Shown: one piece after another, positions 5,616 to 5,772 of the stretch
How the letters are laid out: each line of letters starts with the position of its first letter
Position numbering within the stretch: the first letter of the stretch is position 1
Assembly (NCBI GenBank): GCA_009917805.1
Contig: RGES01000090.1
Span: forward strand, 1-5,772
Direction of reading: 5' to 3'
DNA: 5,772 bases
From: Verrucomicrobiota bacterium
GTDB lineage: Bacteria; Verrucomicrobiota; Verrucomicrobiia; Opitutales; UBA953
Translations under genes and position numbers: made by a program
The notes under the pieces: model-generated
What the model was told of the DNA's origin: nothing
The model's database searches: none
What the model saw: the letters and a program-made list of their open reading frames with translations, nothing else

Positions 5616-5698
5616 TTTGCGGATAATACTTGCGCGCTAAAATCACTCGGGTAAATTAGCAGAGTTGGCAGTTAACTTGTCCGCAAACTGTCCGCAAA
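5616..5698. repeat. TGTCCGCAAA boxes near the putative island end
   Basis: Two direct copies of TGTCCGCAAA lie at 5678-5687 and 5689-5698, spaced by exactly 11 bases. An inverted copy of the 8-base core (TTTGCGGA) sits at 5616-5623. They lie in AT-richer non-coding DNA between the sigma-factor stop and the tRNA fragment. Repeats placed like this beside an attachment site often serve as binding sites for an integrase or excisionase. That role is inferred; no integrase is in the window. Confidence 0.5.
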
Positions 5699-5700
5699 AA

Positions 5701-5738
5701 TCCTCGGTCGTTGGAGTTCAACGACATACACACGAGGA
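5701..5738. other. Structured hairpin next to the attachment site
   Basis: A perfect 7-bp stem, GTCGTTG (5707-5713) with CAACGAC (5719-5725) and loop GAGTT, is enclosed by a second stem TCCTCG/CGAGGA (5701-5706 with 5733-5738). A one-sided 7-base bulge (5726-5732) lies between them. Read on the + strand the T-run that follows is short and interrupted, so it is a poor intrinsic terminator, though it could help end the sigma operon transcript. It may instead belong to the recombination region. Confidence 0.4.
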
Positions 5739-5745
5739 ATTTTCC

Positions 5746-5768
5746 TTCGAATCCCATCCTCTCCGCCA
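5746..5768 (+). other. 3' fragment of a Ser-type tRNA gene, candidate att site
   Basis: The last 23 bases of a tRNA are visible in order: T-loop TTCGAAT (5746-5752), 3' T-stem CCCAT (5753-5757), 3' acceptor strand CCTCTCC (5758-5764), discriminator G (5765) and encoded CCA (5766-5768). The discriminator and acceptor strand fit tRNA-Ser. The bases just before the T-loop (TTTCC) do not pair with CCCAT, and no acceptor 5' strand, D-arm or anticodon arm precedes it, so this is a fragment and not a gene. Duplication of a tRNA 3' end is the hallmark of tyrosine-integrase insertion. By orientation the element would lie to the left and the chromosome to the right. Confidence 0.7.
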
Positions 5769-5772
5769 CTTT

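Noticed and set aside
5660..5768. A complete tRNA gene at the right edge
   Set aside because: No acceptor 5' strand, D-arm, anticodon arm or paired T-stem precedes the T-loop.
1..5772. CRISPR arrays, insertion sequences or transposase genes
   Set aside because: No regularly spaced repeats or transposase-like proteins were seen on either strand.

Overview
The window is high-GC, densely coded bacterial DNA devoted to heavy-metal, probably copper, resistance. The gene types, the lack of clear Shine-Dalgarno sequences and the short sigma-regulator proteins suggest a Verrucomicrobiota-like host (Opitutaceae-like). That assignment is inference from style; no phylogenetic marker gene is present.

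Layout. (1) Positions 1-1283, + strand: the 3' end of a CzcA/CusA-family RND metal efflux pump, coupled by an ATGA overlap to a small secreted protein with a Cys-rich C-terminus. (2) Positions 1344-4303, - strand: a copper-handling cluster. Read in its own direction it holds a CopA-type multicopper oxidase, a CopB-like outer-membrane barrel segment, and a Cys/His-rich protein with two YHS/TRASH-like metal-binding repeats, ending at a strong intrinsic terminator (1684-1708). Beyond the terminator lies a separate small YHS-domain protein. (3) Positions 4405-5593, + strand, divergent from the oxidase: three genes joined by ATGA overlaps. They encode a short single-pass membrane protein (likely anti-sigma), a membrane-anchored periplasmic metal sensor of the CnrX/Metal_resist type, and an ECF sigma factor. 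Order, sizes and topology match CnrY-CnrX-CnrH of Cupriavidus, but the sensor is Cys-rich where CnrX uses His/Met/Glu. (4) Positions 5594-5772: AT-richer non-coding DNA with repeated TGTCCGCAAA boxes and a hairpin, ending in the 3' part of a Ser-type tRNA gene without its 5' part. This looks like the attachment-site end of an integrated genomic island.

Proposed working model (inference): periplasmic copper, or another soft metal, is sensed by the Cys-rich X-like protein. This relieves the Y-like anti-sigma and frees the ECF sigma factor to activate the divergent oxidase cluster and perhaps the RND pump. The YHS-like and Cys-tailed secreted proteins would buffer or hand over metal.

The most striking anomaly is at about 2936. 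The oxidase reading frame breaks inside its third cupredoxin domain, just before the expected type-1/trinuclear copper motifs, and joins out of frame to the CopB-like barrel. This looks like an internal deletion that truncated both proteins, unless it is an assembly error.
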